Source: Pegea sp. RAD2-039
Taxonomy: Eukaryota > Chordata > Thaliacea > Salpida > Salpidae
Length of the DNA: 64,000 nt
Assembly: GCA_034620365.1 (NCBI GenBank)
Contig: JAQGEQ010000071.1
Location: 4,960,001 to 5,024,000 of the forward strand
Reading direction: 5' to 3'
Shown here one piece after another: positions 15,601 through 26,200 of this stretch (the first letter of the stretch is position 1; each line of letters opens with the position of its first letter). The translations under genes were made by a program, and so were the position numbers. The notes beneath the pieces are model-generated. The model made no database searches. It saw nothing but the letters and a program-made list of their open reading frames with translations, and had not been told where the DNA came from.

Positions 15601-18600
15601 TGACGATAGAAGGCATGTGCATGTAGTAGTTACTCGCAAAGGTGACCTTTCTAAACAATCTATCGTTCGCCTTTACACAAAAGATGGTAATGCTGAATCT
15701 GGTAAAGATTATTCTCCACTGAGCAAAGGTGAAATTATAATTATCAAAAAACTCACAAAATGAGAAACTTGAAATTGATATTAATATTGTTCTACTCTGA
15801 CGTAAATAGTTACATTCTGAAACAAAACATTTATTTTGTTAAAAAATTGTTCAGACTAATTGGTATTAAATCTCAATTAAAACTATGAGTTAATGGAGCA
15901 TAAAAGTTTTGTTAAATACGAAAACTGTCGATGCAGAAAAGTTAATAATCGTATTAAAAATACTTAGTGTCTGCTAAAAGAACTCATTATAAAGTAGCAG
16001 AAAAAGGTTTAACATTTTTGATGTTTTTATGATTTTAATTAAGGTTAACAATAGCTATTATTTTTATTATAAAACTTGTAACTTCTACAGCTTCATGTTC
16101 TAAGAGGATCAAAGTATTGGTTGTAGTAAAATGACTTCAAAACCAAAATAATTAGATTATTAATCAAGTAGATGTATTTTAAAATGAAATATTTGCTCCG
16201 ATATTCATCTTAAACTACATTTAACAACAAGATGTTATTTCTACTAGCAAGCTATGAAAAAAAATCTGATATAAGAGCTATGAATTGTTTAATAATTATT
16301 TTTAATATTTTCAGAGCTACTGTTTGATGTAGATGTTGTAGAGAAATCAGTGAATATTGAAATTCTTTTTGATGAGCTTCGAGAGATTCGTGAATCTTTC
16401 ACCATTAGGTTGGAACCTGATCAGAACTTGATTGCTGAACTAGAGGTTAGTACATCTTAATAAAATTTAATAATTATATTTAACTTTTATTTATAATTTA
16501 AAGTTACAAAACAACTTTTGAATTTAAATTAGGTGAAGATTTCAACATGCCTCTTGTCTAACTCTTCATAATCTTTCATAGATAAATTGTTGAGTTTTTT
16601 AATAAAAGATTTTTAAGCACTTGGTTTACTGCAAATTGGGTTTGCTAGTTCAAATCTCACATAGAGCACATATATTTTAGTAAATAGTCAGTTGTCATAA
16701 TCTACTTCTTAAACTTGTAATAATATTCAACAAACAATACCAACCCAAGTATTCCACTTTTAAACCTGAAAAAATTTGTACTCATCTGTAGAACATGCCA
16801 ACTACACGAATCAATGCCCTTGAAAGTAATTTAGAAATAAATAATTTAAAAATACTGAATTTAATTGGAGGTAGTTATAAATTTTCGTGGTTTAACAACA
16901 ATGAAATAAGCATCAGATTAATATTTTAATTTTTGTAGAATGATCGTGCCATAATATACATTAATCAACAAAAAGTTCTGGCTGATGTCACCTTTCCGTC
17001 TGTACCATCTGTGATATCTCTACGAGATTATGATCAAATGTCATCATCCATAGGCGAAGTTTCACATGGTTATCCAGTCATTTGTGTTTCAGTAAGAAAT
17101 GACTTAATTGTCACTAATTACTTTTTGTTTGGACATTTACAGCAATAAGTTTTAATTTAATTTCATCAATTATTTAAATCGCTTGTCACTTTCAGCTTAC
17201 AAACAAAACTAAGAGTTTTACCAACTTGCTTTTTCATTAGTTGAATGAGTATTGAAAAGACAACTCACTTTTACTCGTTTGTTATATCCCAAGCATTTTA
17301 CAAACGACTCTTTAGTTAGCAAACTGCTAAAATCCTAAAAACGTTGATTGTATTTGTCCCTATCCGATCATAAATTGGAACAAGACATAAAACGGTGAAT
17401 TAGATAATAACTTTCAAGATGAAAGCGATGTCTTTCTTAGATGTTGTTTGTTAGAATACTTTGAAATGCTTAAGAAGCTTAAATTATGAAAGATATTAAA
17501 GATGCTCACACATTCTTGCATTTACAAGTTTGACATCTATAAATTTTACTAAATCTTTAGTTTGATTAGAAAGAATGTAAATTACAAAATCTTTGATCAA
17601 TTTTTACAGCCGTGTAACACTAAACATTACAATTATCAAAAAGTTTCATCAATTTGTGAAAGTGAAGGAATAAATGATACAGCAACTCAATTCAGGTTGG
17701 TGAAAATTATTTAAAAATATTTTTAAAACTGAATTACATTTTTTTCTAATTAGTTTTACAAGAATTTGACTATACCACGCTTTATATTTTGTCGAAGGTT
17801 TTATTTGAATAAATCAAAAGATTAATTTTGTTATTCTTTTAAATTGATAGATTATTTAACAAAAATTCCACAAAATTAACATCTCTTATTACATTTAAAT
17901 AAAACACCCTACTTAGTCATTAAATGCTTCATTTAACATTTAAACAAAATTAATTCTAAACAAAACTTAAATTAATCATCTTGATATTTTTAGCTATGCA
18001 TCAAATACACCAATTAAGTTTAAAAATAAAAAATGTGTGTAAAAAATTTCAAATTTATAAAATCCAAATTTCAAAGTTTAGTTATTTTATTTAGGTGGTT
18101 GGTTGCCGCGCCTAGTAGTGATGACGGTGTTACAAACCCACTTAAAGAGGTTTCACAGAACACATTTTTCACGGACACAAACATGATCACCTTGGATAGC
18201 ATCTACTTTAAACAAGGAAGCCGAATATCTTGTGTCGCACGAGCCGTGAACAATGATGGTGAAGCCGGTTTGGAATCAACATCAGATCCAATCACAGGTT
18301 CTACTTTTATAATTTTAACTAAAATTAGATAAAAATAAGAAAATTTGGCTTTCAGTTAGTAAAACCGAGGCAGTTTGTCAATCCCGAATACCAGGATCAG
18401 TTGGAGCTGAACCTTTCTCAGCACATATTCGTTATACTGGAGCTGATGATAAGAATCATCAAAATCTCGTCAAGATCACAGTTTCGATGCCTCACGTAGA
18501 TGGAATGCTACCAGTAATTAGTACTCGTCAATTGAGTAACTTTGAAATCACTTTAAGTCGTGATGGCACAAGAGTAGGAAACCACAGGTAAAGTTTACAA

Positions 18601-21600
18601 AAATAATTTCAACTTTTGATTGATATAAACAAATTTTTATGGTTATTTTTTGCAATTTAGATAAAGTAGAACTTAATCTAAAAATTTAGTTTGAAAGATT
18701 GAAAATTTCAAACTTCAAATATTTTTTTGTCGAACAATTTATCAAATATTAACAAATCAACTCAGATGTTCAAATATTGTCAATTTCGATGAGTTACGGA
18801 CTAAATCAGGATTCTTATCAAACCAAACTCGGGATCCAAATATAATTGGAGAATCATTTCGTTATCAATATGATAGTACTTTACGTGACCAGAAAACTTT
18901 GTTATTTTACAGGTGGTCTATTTTCTGTAATTCAAAAAAGAAAATGTCAAAGTTTCTGATAATCTAAAACTTTATTTAAAATAAGACTTTTGTCCTAGAA
19001 ACCTAAAACATGAGGCTTGTGTCTGGCAGTTTACAGCTTATTATGAAATGTCTGAATTAGTTCAAGAATGTGGAGGCCATATCAGCACAGATGGACAAGT
19101 AAGTTCGATAATCAAAAAAATCAGATTTTCTTATTTTAAATTTGTTCAATATTTACTTTGGGCTTTTAGCTTTCAGTGAACGCTGTAATAGTTTCTTAAG
19201 AATAGGTAAATGGTAATATAATCATGTTTGTAAGCAGTGAAATTACTATTTTCACTCAAATAAGATTAACAATAAGAATTTAGTTTCAGGGTTTTTTTCC
19301 TGCTTACAAATAGACTTTATTCTGTAAACAAAATAATTCTTCAGTATTTCAATTAGTTTGTCAGGTATTTTGAAACAAATTAAGATTCAAACTGAATTAA
19401 ATCTCTAAAACTTTTAGAAACTTACAAGTTAATATAAGTCTTCAAATAACTGAATCATCACTCATATATCATATATGTTACGCAAAAACTCTGAATTTAT
19501 ATTTACGTAAAGGTCCGAAGCTTGGTTCAATCTTATGTCTCACTACGAGTACCTCTCTATGTGTCATATATCTATCACTCGCCAGTTGGTAAAGGTTGGC
19601 AACATTTTGACCAACAAACTGAGTTACGACTTACTTTTGTGTATGACACCGCAATTTTATGGGATAAAGGAGTGGGAACTCCACCAGAATCAGAGCTACA
19701 AGGTTTGCAACATTTTTCTTTTATTTAAATACTTTCCTTAAAAATAAAGGTTTGGTAAAAAATCACGTTTTGTATAACCTTCATCACAAACTTATAAATT
19801 ATCTGTGACTTTCCGATTTGCGGTTCCTTTCAATTAAGATCTTTGAAGACGATTAATCATCTTTTTTTAGTGATTAAAGTCTTAAACTTCATCATTTATC
19901 TTGCTTAGTTGAAAAGTGTATGTAAAACGCGCTTACAAGCTTTTTGGTATTACCATCGACTAGCACGACTTCATTAAGACCTTCACTTATAAAATCATCT
20001 GAAGTCAGACATCAACAGTTAAAAAGAACTTATAAAAGATTAAAATAATTTATCGAAAGTTAAAAAGTACTTATCATATTCTTCAAATTACTTTTTGTAA
20101 ACTAAACTAGTTCTTGCTTGTGTGAATTACTAGTTAAATGAGGCCGAGATTTCTGTATAATTTTTAATCTAATATCAGGAAATTTGTACCCGACAAGCAT
20201 GCGAATCCGAGAAGACGGAAGACTTGTTGTTAACTTCAGAACAAAGGCAAGATTCCACGGCTTGTTTGTTTCTGAACATCCTGGAACAGATGTAAAAGCG
20301 ATGGTGATGAGTTCCTCACACTCAGAGTTAACGATGACTTTAAACCTTGTCCGGAGTGCTGATACATATAACAATCCTGAACAAAAGTGGACATTTGTGT
20401 CAGACTACGCTATACGTGATTATTCTGGTACCTACACTATCAAGTTGATCCCTTGTACAACTCCAGCTCATGTAAAGTTCACTCCAAATGTTGTTTGTAA
20501 TCCAAGAGACCCACTTAGCTTTGATATAGACATTCGTTTTCAGCAAGTAAGTTTTGATATTCTTGAAATTTATCTTCACTGTAACATGCTTTTAATGTTT
20601 TATAGATAAGAATAAGTTTGAATTTAATCATTAGACAATACTTACTTTTTTAGTATTTGAAATAAAACCTTAATTTGTTGTTAAAGTAGATTAATTATGA
20701 GTCAGTTTATCTTCAGATTAACCTTCAACTTTTTCCGTCAAACTCTTACTTTCGTTTGATGATAATATAATGTTATCTTTATCTCAGTTCTAGAAAACTT
20801 AAAATCTCTGCAAAATTTGTTTAGATTATTAAGAAATCTTTTGATTTAACTTTTATAAAAGAAAGTATTAATTCAATACCTTACTAATGCTTCAAACTGA
20901 ACTCTATTATTTATTGTTCATGTTAGGTTAGCGATCCTGTGTCAGTGGAATTCAGTCTCAATACCAACTTTTATCTTTTAAGTAAAAAATCTCTTTATCT
21001 TTCTGATGGCTCAATGGGATTTGCGGATGATAGCGATCCTGCATTTGTAAAAGGTAAATATTTAGCTAAAATGAGTTTAATTAATCAAAAACTTTGAAAT
21101 TTAAAGTCTACCAAAACCTTAGGTGCTGAAATTTATGGCCGTGTCACTGTTGACCCTGTTCAAAACCTTGGAAACTCATTTGATATAAGCATTGAAAAAG
21201 TTTTCATTTGTAGTGGAAGAGATGGGTATGTCCCAAGTATAGTCCAGATCTAAATGAGTTTGGATGCTTAGTAGATTCATTAAATCTACTTCATCAGTTC
21301 AAAGTTTTGGTTCGTATACTTGTCTTCACTGTTTAGTTAGCATTTGATATTTATTTATTTATTAAAAAAAAAGTCTTACTGTTCTAGTTCAACTGTAGGA
21401 TTATTTTGTTTAAAAATCAAACGTGAGCTTAAATCCCATCAAAATTATCTTGATTGATGAATCACACAATATCAAAAATGATAAATTACAGTTTTATTGG
21501 GAATTTTGAATTAGTTTGACAAATTACTCGATTTTACAGAAGGTACTTTACTTAACCTTTATAGCGTAATCGCCGCTTGCAGCTGAAATGAGATTTAATT

Positions 21601-23138
21601 TTGTTTTGATATCGGAAACTTGACTCAGAGAGTAAGAAATCTTGAGTCAGTCCTATAACTTTCTACTTGTACCCTTGTTTGATTTATTATTGCCGCTATT
21701 GATGTGTTTAACCAGTTAATAGAAATGGTTGCAGACGATTTTATCATTTGATAATTACTTTTTAGATTATATTAAATATATTAGAAAATATAAAAGTGGA
21801 CGTTCGCATTTATCCTAAAAACACCAAAAACTGAAACTATTCCTTTGTTTTGAAAAAGTTTTTCAAGAAAGATTATCGTACAAGACATTATATTTTTGAT
21901 TCAAAACTATTATTGTAATTAAATTAAAAGTTTAAAAATATAATCTAATTTTTCATCATGACTACCTAGCGCCTAAATTTTATCTAAATTATTTTTTGGG
22001 ATTATTTTTATTAATTAAAAGCTAAAAATATTTTAACTTTTTTATCCTTAGTTATAACCCTCATAATTTAAACTAAAAATTTTTGAAAAACTTTGTTCTC
22101 TAGGACAAGGAACAGCCTGATACAGAAGTCAAGGCCGCTCAAAGCATTCCATTTAAGGCTCTGCTTGCTCTAGATGATCCAGAAGCTTTTGTTCTCAGAA
22201 GCCAGCCAGGATCAGATGGTTTTCGAATAGATTCAAAACCTCTTTTTACGGTCAGTATTTAATAAAATATCGATTTAAATTCAAAGTAGTTTCGATCAAA
22301 ACTAAATAAACTATCTGCTGAAATAAACAACAAACAATTTAACTGCAATCTTAGATTTAAAAAAACTTATTTTTATACTAATGTGGAAAACGTTTTGTGA
22401 AATGTTTTCTCTGCGGGGGGTCTAAGGATCACTATGGTGGTCATCTGCACTGAACAAGATTGACGCTTTGGAAGCATCCTTATTTAATTTACTTTCTCTT
22501 TACATTTTGAAATATATTTTTGATAAAAAACACTCAATCAACAGAAAAAGTTACATGTTACAACACAAATATTTTCCTTGTCTTAACTATTTGATATCAA
22601 ACATAACATTTTAAGTTTGATTTAATAGGTGGATGTTGGAAGGGAATGGTATTTACATGTCATCTATACCGTTCACACCAAAGATAAAAGAATCAGAAAG
22701 CGAGCGACTAAACATCATTCAATCCAAGCTGACAACCTTCACCAGGTTTACAAACGAGCGCTTGACAAAGAAATAGGAAAGAGTTATAACCGGGGAACAC
22801 AAATGATGCATATTATGCTTGATAACTCAAAGAATACAGTTGATGACCAACCAAGCTTTAAAGATCGTCAAGCAGGTCTTGTACTTAATACTGAAGCTCG
22901 AAAAGTAGAGACAAACACCATAATTCCAATTGTGATTGGAGTTTTAGTTTTTGGATTGTTAACTTTTTTGGTCTTCTTCTATGTGTTTAGGATACGAAAG
23001 AAACAAAATAATGAGCAGACTGAGGTCAACTACAGTAGTGGCATCCCCTTAAATGCTGTCGAAAGAAGTAAAACAACTTCAAAAGTAGTTCGAAAAAAGA
23101 GTGATGCTTACTCAGATATTGATGGATCTGAAGTCTAG
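1..23138 (+). CDS. FREM2: FREM2-like gene A, 3' portion (29 exons; 5' end outside window)
   Basis: Membrane-anchored extracellular matrix protein of the Fraser-complex family; its vertebrate relatives link epithelium to basement membrane. Coding exons, read from GT/AG junctions, phase and alignment to gene B: <1-160, 562-702, 1735-1941, 2776-3279, 3588-3677, 8427-8573, 8735-8853, 8917-9028, 9168-9293, 10410-10494, 11101-11264, 11312-11461, 12711-12920, 13002-13199, 14797-14961, 15546-15728, 16315-16445, 16939-17091, 17610-17695, 18095-18297, 18356-18587, 18766-18912, 18999-19098, 19513-19702, 20179-20546, 20927-21053, 21123-21309, 22104-22250, 22629-23138. All but three have exactly the length of the gene B counterpart, excluding the partial first and the last exon. 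Order: CSPG repeats 10-12, Calx-beta 1-5, C-terminal region, transmembrane helix, tail ending DGSEV. One exon (21123-21309) is one base short, giving a frameshift and early stop; no other lesion was found. The first exon matches gene B exon 15, so roughly 1,300 residues lie upstream of the window. Confidence 0.9.
910..1050. repeat. 11-bp inverted repeat with internal hairpin in gene A intron
   Basis: ATGTTTGCCAG at 910-920 is the exact reverse complement of CTGGCAAACAT at 1040-1050. Inside, GTCGTCT (1008-1014) and AGACGAC (1025-1031) form a second perfect 7-bp stem with a 10-base loop. The enclosed segment is less AT-rich than its surroundings. It could be a small MITE-like element or a structured intronic sequence; no target-site duplication is obvious and no second copy was seen. 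Confidence 0.4.
1732..1962 (+). repeat. Identity tract 1, gene A copy (partner 45214-45444)
   Basis: 231 bp with a single mismatch (GAGTTGA against GAGCTGA) relative to gene B. The left edge lies at the intron-exon junction CAG; the right edge is 21 bp into the following intron. Flanking introns do not align. Confidence 0.9.
2638..2668. repeat. Perfect 14-bp hairpin in gene A intron
   Basis: AAAAATATTTGAAA (2638-2651) is followed by a 3-base loop TAT and its exact reverse complement (2655-2668). It sits about 85 bp before the edge of a gene A/gene B identity tract. It is very AT-rich, so chance formation cannot be excluded. Confidence 0.6.
2684..2696. promoter_or_regulatory. CTCF-like motif GCGCCATCTAGCG
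   Basis: The 13-mer resembles the core of the animal CTCF motif (GCGCCMYCTRGTGG read on this strand) and stands out as a GC-rich word in very AT-rich intron sequence, 92 bp before exon 2776-3279. One occurrence only was noted and the match is partial at the right end, so this is a candidate. Confidence 0.3.
2755..3148 (+). repeat. Identity tract 2, gene A copy (partner 45929-46322)
   Basis: 394 bp with three mismatches, one of them an amino-acid change (KDKAV against KDKSV). It starts about 21 bp before the exon and stops abruptly in the middle of the exon after FKFTK, beyond which the two genes differ at most codons. Confidence 0.9.
3678..8426 (+). other. 4.75-kb intron of gene A, no gene seen
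   Basis: This is the longest intron in the window, between the CSPG and Calx-beta coding blocks; the gene B counterpart (47799-50378) is 2.6 kb. It consists of AT-rich sequence with homopolymer runs. Short open frames on the minus strand (5177-5389, 7145-7384) have no family resemblance, no matching piece in gene B and no coding-like composition. I recognise no repeat or mobile element. Confidence 0.6.
8427..9028 (+). CDS. FREM2: Gene A exons 6-8: Calx-beta domain 1
   Basis: Exons 8427-8573, 8735-8853 and 8917-9028 encode the first Calx-beta domain. It opens with [14 protein letters not shown], where FREM2 proteins pass from the last CSPG repeat into Calx-beta 1, continues with [11 protein letters not shown] and [12 protein letters not shown], and ends with a [14 protein letters not shown] acidic loop and strand, the place where Calx-beta domains bind calcium. 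Lengths 147, 119 and 112 equal those in gene B. The preceding intron is 4.75 kb. Confidence 0.9.
9168..11264 (+). CDS. FREM2: Gene A exons 9-11: Calx-beta domain 2
   Basis: Exons 9168-9293, 10410-10494 and 11101-11264. Motifs: [34 protein letters not shown], then [17 protein letters not shown], an intact acidic calcium-loop motif. Introns 9294-10409 and 10495-11100 are very AT-rich and hold nothing I recognise. The last exon lies in a near-identity tract shared with gene B; the intron before it is 606 bp here but 62 bp in gene B. Confidence 0.9.
11088..11486 (+). repeat. Identity tract 3, gene A copy (partner 53618-54018)
   Basis: About 400 bp covering exon 11101-11264, the whole 47-bp intron and exon 11312-11461, plus 25 bp of the next intron. 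About six substitutions and one 2-bp indel, clustered towards the right end. Confidence 0.9.
11312..12920 (+). CDS. FREM2: Gene A exons 12-13: Calx-beta domain 3
   Basis: Exons 11312-11461 and 12711-12920. The first begins [18 protein letters not shown] and follows a 47-bp intron (11265-11311), the smallest seen. The second encodes [20 protein letters not shown], the acidic loop. The first is nearly identical to gene B; the second is strongly diverged (roughly half of residues differ in places). Intron 11462-12710 contains no gene. Confidence 0.9.
11462..12710 (+). other. 1.25-kb intron of gene A, no gene seen
   Basis: The first 25 bp belong to identity tract 3. The remainder is AT-rich with a slightly GC-richer stretch around 12120-12200. 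No gene or element recognised. Confidence 0.6.
12991..13242 (+). repeat. Identity tract 4, gene A copy (partner 56454-56705)
   Basis: 252 bp with four mismatches, only one of them in the 198-bp exon and silent. It begins in the polypyrimidine stretch of the acceptor and runs 43 bp into the next intron before similarity ends. Confidence 0.9.
13002..14961 (+). CDS. FREM2: Gene A exons 14-15: Calx-beta domain 4
   Basis: Exons 13002-13199 and 14797-14961. Motifs [38 protein letters not shown] and [17 protein letters not shown] with an intact acidic loop. The first exon is in a near-identity tract with gene B, the second is not. The 1.6-kb intron 13200-14796 shows no gene. Confidence 0.9.
13200..14796 (+). 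other. 1.6-kb intron of gene A, no gene seen
   Basis: The first 43 bp belong to identity tract 4; the rest is unique AT-rich sequence without open frames of note. The gene B counterpart is 1.24 kb. Confidence 0.6.
15546..17091 (+). CDS. FREM2: Gene A exons 16-18: Calx-beta domain 5 and following linker
   Basis: Exons 15546-15728, 16315-16445 and 16939-17091. Motifs: [36 protein letters not shown] and [18 protein letters not shown]. The acidic loop is degenerate (FDELREIRE instead of DDxxxExxE), as in gene B, so calcium binding here may be lost or altered. The third exon is one codon longer than in gene B and carries HGYPVICVS, the start of the cysteine-containing C-terminal region. Introns 14962-15545, 15729-16314, 16446-16938 and 17092-17609 hold no recognisable gene. 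Confidence 0.88.
17610..22250 (+). CDS. FREM2: Gene A exons 19-28: conserved FREM C-terminal ectodomain
   Basis: Ten exons (17610-17695, 18095-18297, 18356-18587, 18766-18912, 18999-19098, 19513-19702, 20179-20546, 20927-21053, 21123-21309, 22104-22250). This is the most recognisable family region: [51 protein letters not shown] and [20 protein letters not shown]. Exon 21123-21309 is 187 bp against 188 in gene B; after GRDGYVP the frame slips by one and meets TAA at 21251-21253, while the +1 frame resumes good similarity ([14 protein letters not shown]). The following exons remain open and in the expected phase. Introns 17696-18094, 19099-19512, 19703-20178, 20547-20926, 21310-22103 and 22251-22628 hold no gene; the last has a short G-run near 22416. 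Confidence 0.88.
18090..18589 (+). repeat. Identity tract 5, gene A copy (partner 60348-60847)
   Basis: 500 bp with two mismatches, spanning two complete exons and the complete 58-bp intron between them. It is bounded almost exactly by the outer acceptor and donor sites; the next exon (18766-18912) is only about 70% similar to its partner. Confidence 0.95.
20199..20518 (+). repeat. Identity tract 6, gene A copy (partner 61780-62099)
   Basis: 320 bp with no mismatch found when read base by base. It starts at the ATG of SMRIRED and ends at GACCCACTTAG, both inside the same exon, whose two ends are diverged. Confidence 0.95.
22629..23138 (+). CDS. FREM2: Gene A last exon: basic site, transmembrane helix, PDZ-ligand-like tail
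   Basis: The exon starts after AATAG with [15 protein letters not shown]. It encodes a basic cluster KRIRKR, about 50-60 residues of juxtamembrane ectodomain, a 23-residue hydrophobic helix (22920-22988, [16 protein letters not shown]...), the stop-transfer sequence RIRKK, and a cytoplasmic tail of about 50 residues ending DGSEV before TAG at 23136-23138. S-E-V at the end fits a class I PDZ ligand, as expected of proteins sorted by GRIP1. The tail is otherwise very different from gene B. Reached only if the upstream frameshift is not real. Confidence 0.88.
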   Translation: MDVGREWYLHVIYTVHTKDKRIRKRATKHHSIQADNLHQVYKRALDKEIGKSYNRGTQMMHIMLDNSKNTVDDQPSFKDRQAGLVLNTEARKVETNTIIPIVIGVLVFGLLTFLVFFYVFRIRKKQNNEQTEVNYSSGIPLNAVERSKTTSKVVRKKSDAYSDIDGSEV

Positions 23139-23258
23139 TCAGGATTTAGATAGAAATTGTATTCAAAAACTCGTGATGATGAACATTTATAAGAAAATAT
23201 GAGATTAAAAGTAGAAGAAACAACATTCTTGATGAAAGAAATTCCCTGGACCTTCTTC

Positions 23259-23264
23259 AATAAA
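23259..23264 (+). terminator. Candidate poly(A) signal of gene A
   Basis: AATAAA lies about 120 bp after the gene A stop codon and is followed by T-rich sequence with TTTG and GTT runs. It is the first canonical hexamer after the stop, but in AT-rich DNA such hexamers are frequent, so it is supported mainly by position. Confidence 0.5.
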
Positions 23265-26200
23265 CAGTTTTTCTACTTTGTAATTATAAATGTTCAACCT
23301 TACTAATAGATAAAAGCTCTCTGGTCCGAATAAGAGCTTGCTGTCGACAAATCATGTTGCCTTTTATCAGCATAATGTTGTTTTCTCGTTTATCTATATG
23401 CTTTTATTCAACATGGTTGATAATTATCTAAACGTGAGGTACATTTGAATGCCTAAGCATTATATCTTGTGCAAGTAAAATCAATTAAATATTTCAATCA
23501 AAAGACATTGTGTTCTTCATTCAATTTTGAGAAACGAAACTTTCAAATATTAGAAAATAGTATTTTTTTTCTCTGTTCTGTCAGCTTAAATTCTTATGAT
23601 TAAAACTTTTAAAGGATTAGACTCATAAGCAATTTAATTTTATATACAATTGTTTATTGTATATTTATATTGATGTTTTAGTTATTTGTTTTTCTCAATT
23701 AAAACTAAATTTAATGCCTAAGTCTTATCCGCTATGCGATTATGTCGAAATTTTCTCAGGTATTACAAATATTTAATAAAAATTAGAAACATTTGAATTT
23801 GTTTGAGTAACCAGTTTAATATTTGATATTTTTGAAACCTCTATTTTTGTTGTTCTTCTTAGTTACTTTTATAATTTTCCACTGTTTTGCATGAAGCATT
23901 TGTGCTGCTTTAATTTTGTATTTCTTTATTACTTACAGATTTAAATAACAATGTATATAACAGTATGACTTCGCATATAGGCTATTAATTATAAAAATTA
24001 TGATTTATTACAGCCATGCGTTGAATACGATAACTAAATGATTGTATCAATTCTAACTTATAATTCATCATCAAATCACAAATGTTTTTAATTTTCAGTG
24101 TTTGTGTTATTTTTATTCATAAATATAATTATTGAAATAATTGTGTTGTGATTTTAGTCTTGTTGTAATTTCTTTAAATTTTAATAAACTATATTTAATT
24201 TGTTATTGTGTATTCTAGGAATTGATCACTAAAATGAAAAAGATTGTAAAACTGTTTTCTATTTGAGTTCTATTTAAGTTACTCAAATAATATGAGAGGT
24301 TATGAAAAGTATTATAAAAAGTGAGTAGCTATCTACGAGCCGACTTCATGTTTACTGCTTATAAAACTCTTTTTATTTTTAACAAATGATAAAATTTTTT
24401 AACTTTTGATGTATTAACCTTTTTATTTAAATATTTTAATCATTAGTTCTAGAATTTATTTTAAATTTTTGAGTTAAATAAAGAGTTATTAAAAATAGAT
24501 TTTTATAAAATAAGCTTCTTTAAACGTATATACATTAACAAGAGTTATGACTGGATATAAAAATGCTAAAAGTTAATCTGTTTATGGTGAGCAAAGATTA
24601 AATTTTTCCAAGTTAATAAAATGACAACGATAATGATCTTACCAAATATCTCATACCACTTCAGCTGTTTAAAATAATTTCTTAACTTGTAGATTGATTA
24701 TGAAATTAATCAAAATTTAGATTTAATTTCAATATTTTAGTTAAAGTTAAAAATACTAAATGTATTTTGCGCTAATCATTCAGCGGTTATCTGCATACAT
24801 GTATTCAAAAAACGTTTGAATTTCTACCTTCCTTTGAACTTAATCTGTTTGAAAATTCGTTTCAATGCCTTATTTAAAGAAAAATATTCTGATCGGTTAT
24901 TAAGCCAACTAAAACTTTGATTCTACTTAAACTATTTAAAAAATTTTAATGCACACGATACAATAAACGAATAAAAATACAAAATCAGAAAAAATTGGAT
25001 AGTATTACAGTAAAAAAAATAAGTGTTACAATAAGAATGAAAAGAGACAGTTAAGAATAATAAGATTGTAGTAACTGAATTCAATAAATGAAATTAAATA
25101 CCAATTTAATAATAACTTGATTTGATATGTGAGTTTTCTAGATGCCATAAATAGAAATGATACTATTGATGATGAGTTAACATCTTGTATGATTTTACTT
25201 TAGGTTGTGGGAAGTTGCATAATGTGTGATTATTTTGTCGCCTTGATTTTTTCATCATCAATAAGTACAACAAAACTTAAAGCATTCAATCAAGTTTAAA
25301 TAGAAATTATTTCTACTATATCAATCATTTAAATGTTGTTTGTTTAGCAGCACAATACGAAGTTTGGATTGCAGCAAAGTTAACTGTAATCCTGTTTAGA
25401 GAGCATAAGTTCAAATGAAAGTTTTATTTCAGCATTTTGACAAGTTAAAGTTCTAATTTATTACCTATAATTGCTTAGCCAGCTATTTATTTTATAATTA
25501 CCTGCTCCTTAGATAGATCTTTCTTGTGAGGGTTGAGAGTAATAAGGAGTTTATCAGTTCACAGAAAACAGCTAAGTGACAGCATAGAAGGTAATCAGTG
25601 TGCTCTAAAATTTGTTTTTAACCGACATAGTAAAATGATTAATTTTAGAACTCGCAAAATTTCAAAATAAGAAAATATTTCTTATATACAGTTTTTAAAA
25701 TAAAAATGATATAAGAACCCTAACTGCCAGATAAACTCTTTTAAAATATTTAACTCTAGTAAAAACGTATAAGCATATGACTATGTACTATTCTAAAATA
25801 GAAGTAATATTCTTGTGAAACTTGATAAAAGTGACAAATAATAAGAAAATAGGTAGGAGAAAGTTCTAACAGTTTAATAGAAGATCATTTTGAAACCTTT
25901 TTTGTTAATTATATTAAAGTTTAGCATCAAAAAAATGTACTGAGTTATAAAAAGAAATACCATTAACGTTATCTCATATCAAATATTTAGTTAATAAATT
26001 TTTTATAAATGGATTGCTTCAAAACAATGTTATTGAGTATCATTAATGTTCTTTATAACTTAGTTCGTTTATAAATTCCAATGTCATGTTTTGACAATAT
26101 TTTAAAATAAAAGATATCATACCTCGAACTTATTCCTGTGCCCAAATCCTTAGAAGATGTAATCGATGTAAACAAAAGTAAAATTTAAAAGACTTCATAT

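Noticed and set aside
16640-16665. tRNA B-box-like AGTTCAAATCTC in a gene A intron
   Set aside because: No A box or cloverleaf can be formed upstream, so a tRNA or SINE call is not supported.
20102-20374. Minus-strand open frame, repeated at 61761-61955
   Set aside because: It is the antisense of a well-supported FREM exon; its presence in both genes only reflects identity tract 6.
21226-21231. GTATGT as an alternative donor that would bypass the gene A frameshift
   Set aside because: Splicing from here to 22104 would leave the wrong phase and delete conserved residues, so it does not explain the one-base difference.
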